53,008 bases of DNA from Salinivenus iranica (GTDB taxonomy: Bacteria > Bacteroidota > Rhodothermia > Rhodothermales > Salinibacteraceae), in contig NCRB01000016.1 of assembly GCA_002894665.1 (NCBI GenBank), positions 1-53,008 on the forward strand. Direction: 5' to 3'. This document shows, piece after piece, positions 8,521 to 16,408 of the stretch; the stretch's first letter is position 1; every line of letters starts with the position of its first letter. The notes beneath the pieces were generated by a model. It saw only the letters and a list, made by a program, of their open reading frames with translations, was not told where the DNA came from and searched no databases. The translations under genes were made by a program, and so were the position numbers.

Positions 8521-9138
8521 TCAGGAGTCCGGGGCGGAGCGTTGTTCGAGCGTATCCGCGGGGGCCTGGTCTTCACGCAGCACGCGGGCGGTGGACCGGA
8601 ACGAAATGCCCTGCGTGTTGGCGCCGGTAATCATGACCGTTTCCACGACGGGCGGGGAGATCGGGCGCTCCGCGTGCCACCGGAGGATGAAGTTGGCCCC
8701 CACGCCGCCCCGAATGTCGTCCGTGTCCACCACGACGTACGTCGAGGCGAGCGGCCCGAGGGTGCGGGCCGTGTCCAGGTAGACACGCACAAGCTCGCCC
8801 TGGCTGTCGTAGTAGTCAATGGTTGAGAGCGTGAGGGGCACGTCCCGGCTCGTGTTGCGGATGCTAAGCGTCGTCGCCAGGTTCATGGACCGCTGGGCAT
8901 TCCAGACGTAGATGTGGGAGTAGGCGGGCACGTAAAGCGTCTGGCTCTGAACGCGCTGCGTGGGGGTGCCCCGGTCGGCCGACGCAGTGGGCGCGACCGA
9001 CAGGCTGTCGAGGTGAGAGGACGGCGGGTCCACGTTCGGCTCGGCAGGCCCGGACGGTCCACACGCCGCTCCAAATGATATCAGCAGCGCCAGCACGAAA
9101 AGGAGGGACAGGCGACGGCGCGTAAGGAGAGTCGACAT
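8521..9138 (-). CDS. DUF3124-type exported protein
   Basis: Encodes 205 residues from the ATG at 9138. A TTG two codons earlier is also possible, and neither has a clear ribosome binding site. A hydrophobic signal (about 9-25) ends at GAACG, compatible with a lipoprotein or cleaved signal. After a Ser/Pro-rich linker the folded part contains LYVPAYSHIY, LATTLSIRNTS and TYVVVDTDDIRGGVGANFIL, which I recognise as the DUF3124 pattern. Function is unknown for the family. The gene sits between the Usp/APC pair and the small exported protein on the same strand and may share their transcript. Confidence 0.8.
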   Translation of the reverse strand: MSTLLTRRRLSLLFVLALLISFGAACGPSGPAEPNVDPPSSHLDSLSVAPTASADRGTPTQRVQSQTLYVPAYSHIYVWNAQRSMNLATTLSIRNTSRDVPLTLSTIDYYDSQGELVRVYLDTARTLGPLASTYVVVDTDDIRGGVGANFILRWHAERPISPPVVETVMITGANTQGISFRSTARVLREDQAPADTLEQRSAPDS

Positions 9139-9233
9139 GGAATACAAGACTTGATGGGCTCGGTCCGAAGGCCGTCGGCACGACTCTGCGATTGTGTTAC
9201 GCCATACGAGCGCCCGCCTCTTCTGGTGCCCGC

Positions 9234-10007
9234 TCAGGAGGAATCCGCCCCCATCGTCTTTTCGGCGGCGTCGATGGCCTCATTCTCGTGCCGCACAACG
9301 ATGACGGGCACGTCGGTCGTCGTGACGATCCGCTCCGGCACCGTGCCGAACAGAATCTCCCGCACGGACGGCTCCGTTTCGCCCAGGACCACGAGGTCGT
9401 ACGTCGCCGCCCGGTCGACGATGGCGTCGGCGGGGTCGTCGGCCACGACGGCGTCGAGTTCGAGGAGGCTCGCGTCGAGGCCGTGATCTCGCATCCGGTC
9501 CGCGGCGGGTTCGAGCACCGTCTCCCGCGAGGAGTCCGTCGTTTCCTCATCTTCGACGATGTGGAGAAGGGTCACCGTGGCCGTCGCATCCCGGCACAGG
9601 TCGGCGATGAAGGGCGCGATCTCCCGGGCGTTTTCCAGGCCGCGGAGGGGGACCAGCACACGCCGCAGTTCGTCCATTGCCCCTGGAATGAGCACGGCAT
9701 CGCAGTCTTCTTCCGAGCTAATGCGCGTGAGGGTGTCGAGCTTATCGCCGGTGAACACGAGCCGCGTCGTTCCCTCCGCCCCGGCCTCCGCGAAACGCTG
9801 TGCGATCGCGTCGAGCGTGTCCTGCGCCTCCTCCCCGAACTGATCGCGGGCCTGGGCCGGGCTCGTCTGCTCCGGCACCGCAAACCATCCCAGGAGCACC
9901 ACCCGAAGGGACGACAGCACCTCAATGAGCGCCGGCGACAGCGGCGCCGGGTCCGGCAGCTCGACGTCAACGAGAATGGAGGAGGGACCGCGAGACGAAT
10001 CGGTCAT
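9234..10007 (-). CDS. Tandem-domain universal stress protein
   Basis: Encodes 257 residues from the ATG at 10007, which overlaps the stop of the upstream permease as ATGA, so translation is coupled. Two Usp-like domains are visible. The first (about 1-112) is degenerate and lacks a clear nucleotide motif. The second starts at RRVLVPLRG (about 115) and carries G-x2-x-x9-G(T) as LGETEPSVREILFGTVPERI. The frame continues upstream into the permease gene, but that part is the permease read out of frame. Coupling to an amino-acid transporter suggests it binds nucleotide and modulates transport, parallel to the Usp domains fused to the next permease. This is inference. Confidence 0.9.
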   Translation of the reverse strand: MTDSSRGPSSILVDVELPDPAPLSPALIEVLSSLRVVLLGWFAVPEQTSPAQARDQFGEEAQDTLDAIAQRFAEAGAEGTTRLVFTGDKLDTLTRISSEEDCDAVLIPGAMDELRRVLVPLRGLENAREIAPFIADLCRDATATVTLLHIVEDEETTDSSRETVLEPAADRMRDHGLDASLLELDAVVADDPADAIVDRAATYDLVVLGETEPSVREILFGTVPERIVTTTDVPVIVVRHENEAIDAAEKTMGADSS

Positions 10008-11347
10008 GACGAAATCTCCGGAATAGTGACGGAACGAGCGTAGACGACGTACCAGCCCGCCGTGGCGAGCAGGATCCCGCCCCCGATTGCAATCGACAGC
10101 AGGTTCATGAAGGCCACGAGCCCAAAGCTCGTGAGAGCGCCGAGAACGGGCACGACCGGATGCCCGGGACACCGAAAGTCGGGCGCGTAGCCGTCGGGCG
10201 GCGCGTGGCGCAACACGAGCAGGGCCACGCAGATGAGGCCGTACATGAAGAGGTGGAGCAGCGAGGCGACCTCCGCCAGCACCTCCACCCGCCCGAAGAG
10301 GATGAGGCCCACGATGGGCCCCCCGGCCAGCAGCAGGGCCACGTGCGGCGTGCGGTAGCGCCGGTTGATGCGCTCGACCCGGTCGGGGACGAGGTCGTCC
10401 CGGCTCAGAGCGTAGATGGACCGGGACGCGCTGAGAATCGACGCGTTGGCGCTCGACAGCGTGGCGAGCAGCCCGCCCCCAAGCAGGGCGGCGGCCCCAA
10501 ACGCCCCCGCAATGCTGCGCCCCACGTTCACGACGGCCGTCTCGCCCATCTCCGCGAGCTGCTCGCTCCCCAGCAGGCTGGTGCTCACAAAGATGGTAAG
10601 GACATAGAGGGTGCCCACGAGCACGACACTCCCAATCATGGCCCGGGGCAGGTTGCGCCCCGGCTCCTTGATCTCGCCCGCCACGGTGGCGATTTGCACG
10701 AAGCCGAGATAGGACGTAAACACCAGCGCCGCGGTCGTGAAGACGGGAAGGGTACCATACGGGAAAAACGCCTCCGGCACCTGCGCCCGCCCAAAGACAC
10801 CGAGCGCATCCAGCCCGCCGTGGCCCAGGAAGCCCGCGAGGATGGCGAGCAAGCTCGCCACGATCCAGTTCTGCAGGTCGCCCGTGTTCTCGGTGCCCGT
10901 GATGCTGATGCCCGTGAGCAGGATCGCCATGCCGAGGGCAAGGCCCACGACGGACAGGGGCAGGTCGACCCCGAGCTCACGGACGAGGTCGGACAAGTAG
11001 TGCCCGAATCCCATCAGGTAGAAGGCGGACGCGAACACGAGTCCGATCCACTGTCCGAGGCCCACCATGGTGCCAAGCAGCGGCCCCAGGGCCCGCGAGA
11101 CGAAGTAGTAGCCCCCGCCGCTCTCCGGCATGGCCGTCGCGAGCTCCGAGGTGGGAAGCGCCACCATGAGAGCGATGACGGCCCCCAGGGCGAAAGAGAG
11201 CATGGCGGCGGGCCCGGCCTCGCCCGCCGCCAGGCCCGGAAAGACGAAGATTCCGGCCCCGACCATCGTCCCCGTCCCGATGGCCAACGCGGGCAGCAGG
11301 CCCAGCGTGCGCTCCAGTTCGTTCTGATCGGCGGGCGACTCCGGCAC
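10004..11347 (-). CDS. APC-family amino-acid permease
   Basis: Encodes 447 residues with about 12 hydrophobic helices. The N terminus holds the APC signature LAIGTGTMVGAGIFVFPG, part of the amine-binding unwound helix. Later blocks such as EIKEPGRNLPRAM and SSANASILSASRSIYALSRD are typical of the cationic amino-acid transporter and GABA permease group. The C terminus ends within the membrane part plus a short tail, with no Usp domain. The next gene, overlapping by four bases, is a stand-alone tandem Usp, so permease and Usp here are split while in the neighbour upstream they are fused. The substrate is not determined. Confidence 0.92.
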   Translation of the reverse strand: MPESPADQNELERTLGLLPALAIGTGTMVGAGIFVFPGLAAGEAGPAAMLSFALGAVIALMVALPTSELATAMPESGGGYYFVSRALGPLLGTMVGLGQWIGLVFASAFYLMGFGHYLSDLVRELGVDLPLSVVGLALGMAILLTGISITGTENTGDLQNWIVASLLAILAGFLGHGGLDALGVFGRAQVPEAFFPYGTLPVFTTAALVFTSYLGFVQIATVAGEIKEPGRNLPRAMIGSVVLVGTLYVLTIFVSTSLLGSEQLAEMGETAVVNVGRSIAGAFGAAALLGGGLLATLSSANASILSASRSIYALSRDDLVPDRVERINRRYRTPHVALLLAGGPIVGLILFGRVEVLAEVASLLHLFMYGLICVALLVLRHAPPDGYAPDFRCPGHPVVPVLGALTSFGLVAFMNLLSIAIGGGILLATAGWYVVYARSVTIPEISS

Positions 11348-11406
11348 GGCAACAATGGATCCGGTGACGAGTCAGTGCACCTCTTTCAAAAACGGCGAGG
11401 GTCGGC

Positions 11407-13677
11407 CTAGGACGACAGCCAGTCCACCAGTCCCTGCGTCACCGACCGCGGCTTGTACAGCGCCCCGCGAGCAAGCGCGACGGTGCCGTCACTCTTCTCC
11501 CCAATCTCCTCGGGGATGGACCCGAAGAGCGCCTGGGCAACCGCCGTGCTGCGGGTGGCCCCCACGCAGATGGTGTCGTAGTCCGTCGTCGCGTCGAGCA
11601 GCGTCTCCCGGATGTCGCCGTCGGTCACCAGCACCCGTTCCTCGTAGTCCTCTTCAACCCCGGCCTCTTTGGCCACCGACTCGATGAGGGCACGTCCCTC
11701 CTCTTCCGGATCGTACTCGCCATCCTCCGACGGGCGCTGCACATTGAGGAGCGTAAGGTCAGCGTCCGGATCGCTTTTTGCAAACTCGTCTGCTCGCCGG
11801 GCGCCGAGGCGCGTGTACGGGCCTTCGCCCACTAGGGCGACGACGTTTCCGACCTTCTCATCTCGACCCTTCTTCACGAGCGTCAGCTCGCAGGAAGTTT
11901 CCTCGACAATTGTGTCGATGTTGGTGCCCAGGATGTGTTCGACCCGCTTGCGCTTTCCACTCCAGCCGAGCACGACGTGCGACGCGCGCTCTTCTTCGAC
12001 CACATTTAGCACCGCGTCGCCGACACTGCGCCCCACGATGGCCCGTGTTCGGATTCCAACGCCCAGGTCCTCCGCCATCGCACGGGCATTTTTGAGCAGT
12101 TCTCGCTGACGCTCCACCCGCTCCTCTTCAAACTGAATGCCCTGCTCCAAGGAGGTCTGCTGCGGCACCTCGATGACGCTTACGGCAATCAGTTCGGCCT
12201 CCTTGCCGTTGGCGTCGGCGTGGCCGGAGGCGATGGCCGCCCCGAGGCGCAGGAGAAACCGCTCGGTGTTGGGGTTGGCCACCGGAATCACGACACGATA
12301 GCGGCCGCTCGGCGGGGCGCGGCGCCCCCCTTCCGCCGCGATGGCCTCGCCGACCAGGCTCGGCTTCACAGCTCGGGTGCGGGCGTAGGCCACGTACCAC
12401 ACCACGCCGACGAGAACAATGCCGGTGCCAATGCCCAACACGAGGGGGCGCATCTGGGCAACAATTACGATGCAGGAGAGAAAGCCGAGAATCGGGATGA
12501 TCGGGTAGGCGAGACCCGGGAGCTTGAAGTCCGGATCGTACGCCTCCGGCTCGGCCCGGCGCATCACAAAGACGGCCACGTGGACGAGGGCATACGTCAC
12601 GAGGTAGGAAAAGCTCGCCACATCGGCCAGCGTCTCGATGCCTACGCCGAGGGCAATGAGCCCGAGAATGACGGCGCCGGTGACCAGGATGGCGCGGTAC
12701 GGCGTGCGAAAGTCTGGGTGAATGTTGTTGAGCCAGGGCGTCAGGATCTTGTCTCGTCCCATCGCAAAGTTGACGCGGGCGGCCGACAGAATCGACGCGT
12801 TGGCGCTGGAGACGGTGGCCAGCACGGCGCCCACCACCATCATGAGGGCGCCAAAGACGCCCAGGTACTGCTCCGCGACGTCGGCCACCGGAATGTTCGA
12901 CACGGATAGCTCCGCGACCGGCAGCACGCCGGTCGATACCAGCATCACCAGCACGTAGAACACCGTAGGGGTGAGCACCGACGCAATCATCGAGAGCGGC
13001 AGATTGCGGCCCGGATTTTTGATTTCCTCGGCGCTCGTGGCAATGACCTCGAACCCGATGAACGTGACGTAGACGGTCGCCGCCGTGGAGGCCACTGCGC
13101 CCCATCCGTTTGGGTTGAACGGGCGGAACACGCCCCAGTCGATATTGAAAACCCCGAACGCCAGAAAGACGAGAATGAACCCGATCAGCAGAATCACGAT
13201 CAGGTTTTGCAGAGACCCTGTTTCCTTCACACCGCGATAGTTCACCCCTACAAGAAGAGCGGCCATCACGAGGGCCGAAATGGCGACGCCCGTGCTGCCC
13301 AGCGGAAAGAAGTAGGTTAGATACTGCCCAAAGCCGAGCATGTAGAAGGCCGTGGCGAACATGAGGCCCGCCCACATGCTCCAGCCCACCACACTGCCGA
13401 AAAAGCTGCCGAGGGCCGTGTTCACGTAGTAGTAGCTCCCCCCCGCCTTCGGCATCCCCGTTGCCAGCTCCGAAAGGGAGAGCGCCGTCAGCAGCGACAC
13501 GGCCCCCCCGATCAGAAATGAAATCATCCCGGCCGGCCCGGCATTGTTCGCCACGATCCCGGGCAGGACAAAGATGCCCGCTCCAATCATCGTCCCCACG
13601 CCGATGGTGTAGGCTTCCAGGAACCCAAGGTCACGAGCCAACTCTTGTTCGGGAGCGCCAGAAGAATCAGTGGCCAT
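11407..13677 (-). CDS. APC-family amino-acid permease fused to two universal stress domains
   Basis: Encodes 756 residues. Residues 1 to about 440 are a 12-helix APC permease (TIGVGTMIGAGIFVLPG near the start, EEIKNPGRNLPLSMI, ANASILSAARVNFAMGRD). The cytoplasmic part holds two Usp domains: about 460-605 (YRVVIPVANP ... LGWSGKRKRVEHILG) and about 610-738 (NVVALVGEG ... VGATRSTAVAQALFGS), each with a recognisable ATP-binding loop. The start ATG at 13677 is the first of the block, with a 438-base region shared with the divergent glutamate dehydrogenase. It lies 59 bases before the next permease gene and is likely the head of the operon 13677-9234. Such fusions occur in halophiles. Nucleotide control of cationic amino-acid uptake is inferred. 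Confidence 0.93.
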   Translation of the reverse strand: MATDSSGAPEQELARDLGFLEAYTIGVGTMIGAGIFVLPGIVANNAGPAGMISFLIGGAVSLLTALSLSELATGMPKAGGSYYYVNTALGSFFGSVVGWSMWAGLMFATAFYMLGFGQYLTYFFPLGSTGVAISALVMAALLVGVNYRGVKETGSLQNLIVILLIGFILVFLAFGVFNIDWGVFRPFNPNGWGAVASTAATVYVTFIGFEVIATSAEEIKNPGRNLPLSMIASVLTPTVFYVLVMLVSTGVLPVAELSVSNIPVADVAEQYLGVFGALMMVVGAVLATVSSANASILSAARVNFAMGRDKILTPWLNNIHPDFRTPYRAILVTGAVILGLIALGVGIETLADVASFSYLVTYALVHVAVFVMRRAEPEAYDPDFKLPGLAYPIIPILGFLSCIVIVAQMRPLVLGIGTGIVLVGVVWYVAYARTRAVKPSLVGEAIAAEGGRRAPPSGRYRVVIPVANPNTERFLLRLGAAIASGHADANGKEAELIAVSVIEVPQQTSLEQGIQFEEERVERQRELLKNARAMAEDLGVGIRTRAIVGRSVGDAVLNVVEEERASHVVLGWSGKRKRVEHILGTNIDTIVEETSCELTLVKKGRDEKVGNVVALVGEGPYTRLGARRADEFAKSDPDADLTLLNVQRPSEDGEYDPEEEGRALIESVAKEAGVEEDYEERVLVTDGDIRETLLDATTDYDTICVGATRSTAVAQALFGSIPEEIGEKSDGTVALARGALYKPRSVTQGLVDWLSS

Positions 13678-14115
13678 AGGTACGAACTGGTGTTAAAACG
13701 GCGAAAGCATGATCGCCGGAATCGGGACAGGCCAGACGCTCCGCTCGACGTACGTAAGAAGTATGGTCGTGAGAACGCCCTGTCCTGCCTCCCTCTTCCG
13801 ATGGATCCCTCCTGTCCTCTCTGGACAACGTACTTGGGACGGGATTTCTGAGCGGCTCCCGGACTCTCTGGGCACCGCAAAGACCGTGGCTGTACTCACG
13901 CTTCCTCCGTTGGTTCACCCGCCCCCCCATCCGGACGCCGGTCCGACGTCCTCAATGCGCAAACGGCCAGGGGGCGCCCCCCGGCGACGATTCGAGATGT
14001 GGGCCTCTCTCCACCGTGCGAATTCGCCTGGAAGCGCTTGCAGTTGGAACGACCACCCCCTGTCTTATCATCAGATGTCTCGCTTTCATCTCACGCGTTT
14101 CTTTCCACCCGTCTC
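13678..14115. other. Divergent intergenic region, permease-Usp to glutamate dehydrogenase
   Basis: This 438-base region must contain promoters for both directions. A weak candidate for the dehydrogenase is TTG at 14044-14046 followed after 19 bases by TATCATCA (14066-14073), which fits TAnnTTTG poorly. A short GC palindrome lies near 13970. I see no gene and no RNA here. Confidence 0.45.
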
Positions 14116-15585
14116 ATGAGCTCACCGACCGCCTCCCCCCAGTCCGACGTGGACACCGCAAACGGCACGGAGCACGGCTTCTTCGGCCAGGTCAACCAGA
14201 TGTTTGACGCCGCCGCGGAGCACACGGACCACCAGAGTGGGGTGCTGCACCAGATCCGCGCCTGCGACAACATCATCCGGTTTGAGTTCCCCATCAAGCG
14301 GGACGACGACTCGATCCAGGTGATCCGGGCCTACCGGGCCGAGCACAGCCACCACAAGAAGCCCACGAAGGGCGGCCTCCGCTACGCACCCAACGTGAAT
14401 GTGGACGAGGTGATGGCCCTTTCGGCGCTCATGAGCTACAAGTGCGCCATCGTGGACGTGCCCTTCGGCGGCGCAAAAGGCGGCGTGTGTATCGACGCCC
14501 GCAACTACTCCCAGGACGAGCTGGAGCGCATTACGCGCCGCTTCACCTTCGAAATGGCGCGCAAGGACTTCATCGGACCGGGGACCGACGTGCCGGCGCC
14601 CGACTACGGGACGGGCGAACGCGAGATGTCGTGGATCATGGATACGATGCACCAGATCGGCGACGACGACCTGAACTCGCTGGCCTGCGTGACGGGGAAG
14701 CCGGTGGGCCAGGGCGGCGTGCGGGGCCGCACCGAGGCCACCGGCAAGGGTGTGTTCTACGGCATCCGGGAGGCGTGCCAGTACGAGAAGGACATGAACC
14801 GTCTCGGCCTCGACGTGGGGCTGGAGGACAAGGACGTCGTGGTTCAGGGGCTGGGAAACGTCGGCTACCACGCCGCCAGGTTCCTCCAGGACGAGGGCCA
14901 CGCCAACATCGTGGGCATCGCCGAAATTGAGGGGGCCATTTACGACCCCGACGGCCTCGACGTGGATGACGTCGTGGCCCACCGCCAGGAGACCGACTCG
15001 ATTCTCGACTTCCCCGGCGCGGAAAACATCGAGACCTCCGCCAAGGCCCTCGAACTGCCCTGCGACATCCTTATCCCGGCGGCGCTAGAGGGCGTCATCA
15101 CCGCCGACAACGCCCCGGACATCCAGGCCAGCATCATCGGCGAGGCCGCCAACGGTCCCGTCACCTCGGAGGCCGACGCCATCCTCACCGAGAAGAACGT
15201 CCTCCTCATCCCCGACGTGTACCTGAACGCCGGCGGCGTCACCGTCTCCTACTTCGAGTGGCTCCGCAACCTGTCGCACGTGCGCCACGGGCGGATGAGC
15301 CGTCGCTTCGAAGAGCAAAACGCCGAACGCATCCTCCGGGCCGTGGACGAACTCACGGACCAGGACTTTAACGAGCAACTGCTGGACGACCTCATCACGC
15401 GCATCGGCTTCGGCGCCAGTGAGCGCGACCTCGTGAACTCGGGCCTGGAGGACACAATGACGTTCGCCTACAACGAGATCCGCGAGAATCGCGAAGAACA
15501 CGGCGTCGACATGCGGACCGCCGCCTTCATCAGCGCCATCGACAAGATTGCCAAGTCCTACAACCAAATGGGCATCTTCCCGTAG
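14116..15585 (+). CDS. gdhA: Glutamate dehydrogenase (Glu/Leu/Phe/Val family)
   Basis: Encodes 489 residues from the ATG at 14116. The frame is open further upstream, but that part has no GDH similarity. The substrate site is visible: TKGGLRY (Lys85), SYKCA (Lys109), PFGGAKGG (Lys121) and catalytic Asp163 in PAPDYGTGERE. The cofactor domain opens with VVQGLGNVGYHAARFL. The reaction is reversible oxidative deamination of glutamate to 2-oxoglutarate and ammonia. The protein is longer than the usual 415-450 residues because of an N-terminal extension and a longer C-terminal part, and it is acidic. It is divergent from the amino-acid permease operon, which fits handling of glutamate as nitrogen store or counter-ion. 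Cofactor preference is not assigned. Confidence 0.95.
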   Translation: MSSPTASPQSDVDTANGTEHGFFGQVNQMFDAAAEHTDHQSGVLHQIRACDNIIRFEFPIKRDDDSIQVIRAYRAEHSHHKKPTKGGLRYAPNVNVDEVMALSALMSYKCAIVDVPFGGAKGGVCIDARNYSQDELERITRRFTFEMARKDFIGPGTDVPAPDYGTGEREMSWIMDTMHQIGDDDLNSLACVTGKPVGQGGVRGRTEATGKGVFYGIREACQYEKDMNRLGLDVGLEDKDVVVQGLGNVGYHAARFLQDEGHANIVGIAEIEGAIYDPDGLDVDDVVAHRQETDSILDFPGAENIETSAKALELPCDILIPAALEGVITADNAPDIQASIIGEAANGPVTSEADAILTEKNVLLIPDVYLNAGGVTVSYFEWLRNLSHVRHGRMSRRFEEQNAERILRAVDELTDQDFNEQLLDDLITRIGFGASERDLVNSGLEDTMTFAYNEIRENREEHGVDMRTAAFISAIDKIAKSYNQMGIFP

Positions 15586-15611
15586 GCGCGATCTCCCATT
15601 CGGCTCTCCCG

Positions 15612-15644
15612 CCCCGTTCCGGCGCCGCCGGGACGGGGTTTTTT
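15612..15644 (+). terminator. Intrinsic terminator after glutamate dehydrogenase
   Basis: A 12-base-pair stem (CCCCGTTCCGGC 15612-15623 with GCCGGGACGGGG 15627-15638, one G-T pair) closes a three-base loop and is followed directly by six T residues (15639-15644). This is a textbook rho-independent terminator 27 bases after the stop codon. Confidence 0.95.
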
Positions 15645-15680
15645 GTTGAGCCCCGGCAGTCCACCCTCACAGTCCGGAAG

Positions 15681-15711
15681 TTGACACCCATTCACGTTTC
15701 CTCTATTTTTG
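15681..15711 (+). promoter_or_regulatory. Bacteroidota-type promoter
   Basis: TTGACA at 15681-15686 and TATTTTTG at 15704-15711, a full match to TAnnTTTG, are separated by 20 bases counted from TTG. This matches the known Bacteroidota consensus and precedes the lipocalin-like gene (start 15763) by about 50 bases, immediately after a terminator. Confidence 0.85.
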
Positions 15712-15762
15712 CTTCAAGTTTTCTACATATATTTTCCAACTCCACCTCGGGAGGTGATGACC

Positions 15763-16278
15763 ATGTACCCTCTGCGTCGCACGCTCACCGTCGTCCTCGC
15801 CCTTCTCGTCGGCTGCCCCGTCGCCGCCCTCGGCCAGCTCCCCGCCAACAAACTGGAAGGCACCTGGCGCATGGTGTCGCAGGAGCGGGTGTACCCGGAC
15901 TCAGTGGAGGAAATCAGCGACCGGTGGGGCCCCAGCTACAAGATTCTCAATTCGACACACTTTGCCTGGGGCCGGGAGACGGAGGACGGCGAGACGGTCC
16001 TGGCCGGGGGCGGGCGCTACGAGTACCACCCGGAGCGCGACCGGTACATCGAGCACATCCAGTACCATTCCGATCCCGCCTTCTCCGGCACCACCATCCG
16101 GTTCGAAATTCGGGTGGAGGGAGACACCTGGTACCACACGGGCAAAGTCGAAGACTACGAGTTGCGGGAGGTGTGGAAGCGCGTCGACCCCGAGAAGGTG
16201 CAACGCCAGTTGGCCGGAACCGACACCTCCAGCCGCCCCGCTCTCGACCAGCGCCCTGAAGACGAGGACGCCCCGTAA
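15763..16278 (+). CDS. Exported lipocalin-like protein
   Basis: Encodes 171 residues from the ATG at 15763, chosen because GGGAGG lies eight bases upstream. A signal peptide (about 1-25, cleavage near AALGQ) is followed by LEGTWRMVSQERVYPD, the usual opening of lipocalin-like/DUF4488-type domains, and by alternating beta strands (TVLAGGGRYEYHPERDRYIE, FEIRVEGDTWYHTGK). It is therefore predicted as a small periplasmic beta-barrel with an acidic tail. It has its own promoter and is followed by the GH97 gene 130 bases downstream, also with its own promoter. The ligand is unknown. Confidence 0.85.
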   Translation: MYPLRRTLTVVLALLVGCPVAALGQLPANKLEGTWRMVSQERVYPDSVEEISDRWGPSYKILNSTHFAWGRETEDGETVLAGGGRYEYHPERDRYIEHIQYHSDPAFSGTTIRFEIRVEGDTWYHTGKVEDYELREVWKRVDPEKVQRQLAGTDTSSRPALDQRPEDEDAP

Positions 16279-16320
16279 CGCGGCACCGAGCGGAGCGCCG
16301 CCCACTCGGCCGGCCTCCCG

Positions 16321-16351
16321 TTGAGACCCGCGACGCTACCTCCTATATTCG
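16321..16351 (+). promoter_or_regulatory. Bacteroidota-type promoter of the GH97 gene
   Basis: TTGAGA at 16321-16326 is followed, 20 bases after the TTG, by TATATTCG (16344-16351), one mismatch from TAnnTTTG. It lies about 57 bases upstream of the GH97 start codon. Confidence 0.75.
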
Positions 16352-16408
16352 GGGGCGCACGGGGCCGGGCATCCACCCGCCCCATTCCGCTCCCAATGCC
16401 CCCGGTTC

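Noticed and set aside
13999-14115. N-terminal extension of glutamate dehydrogenase
   Set aside because: The extra 39 codons have no similarity to GDH and the ATG at 14116 gives a sensible N terminus.
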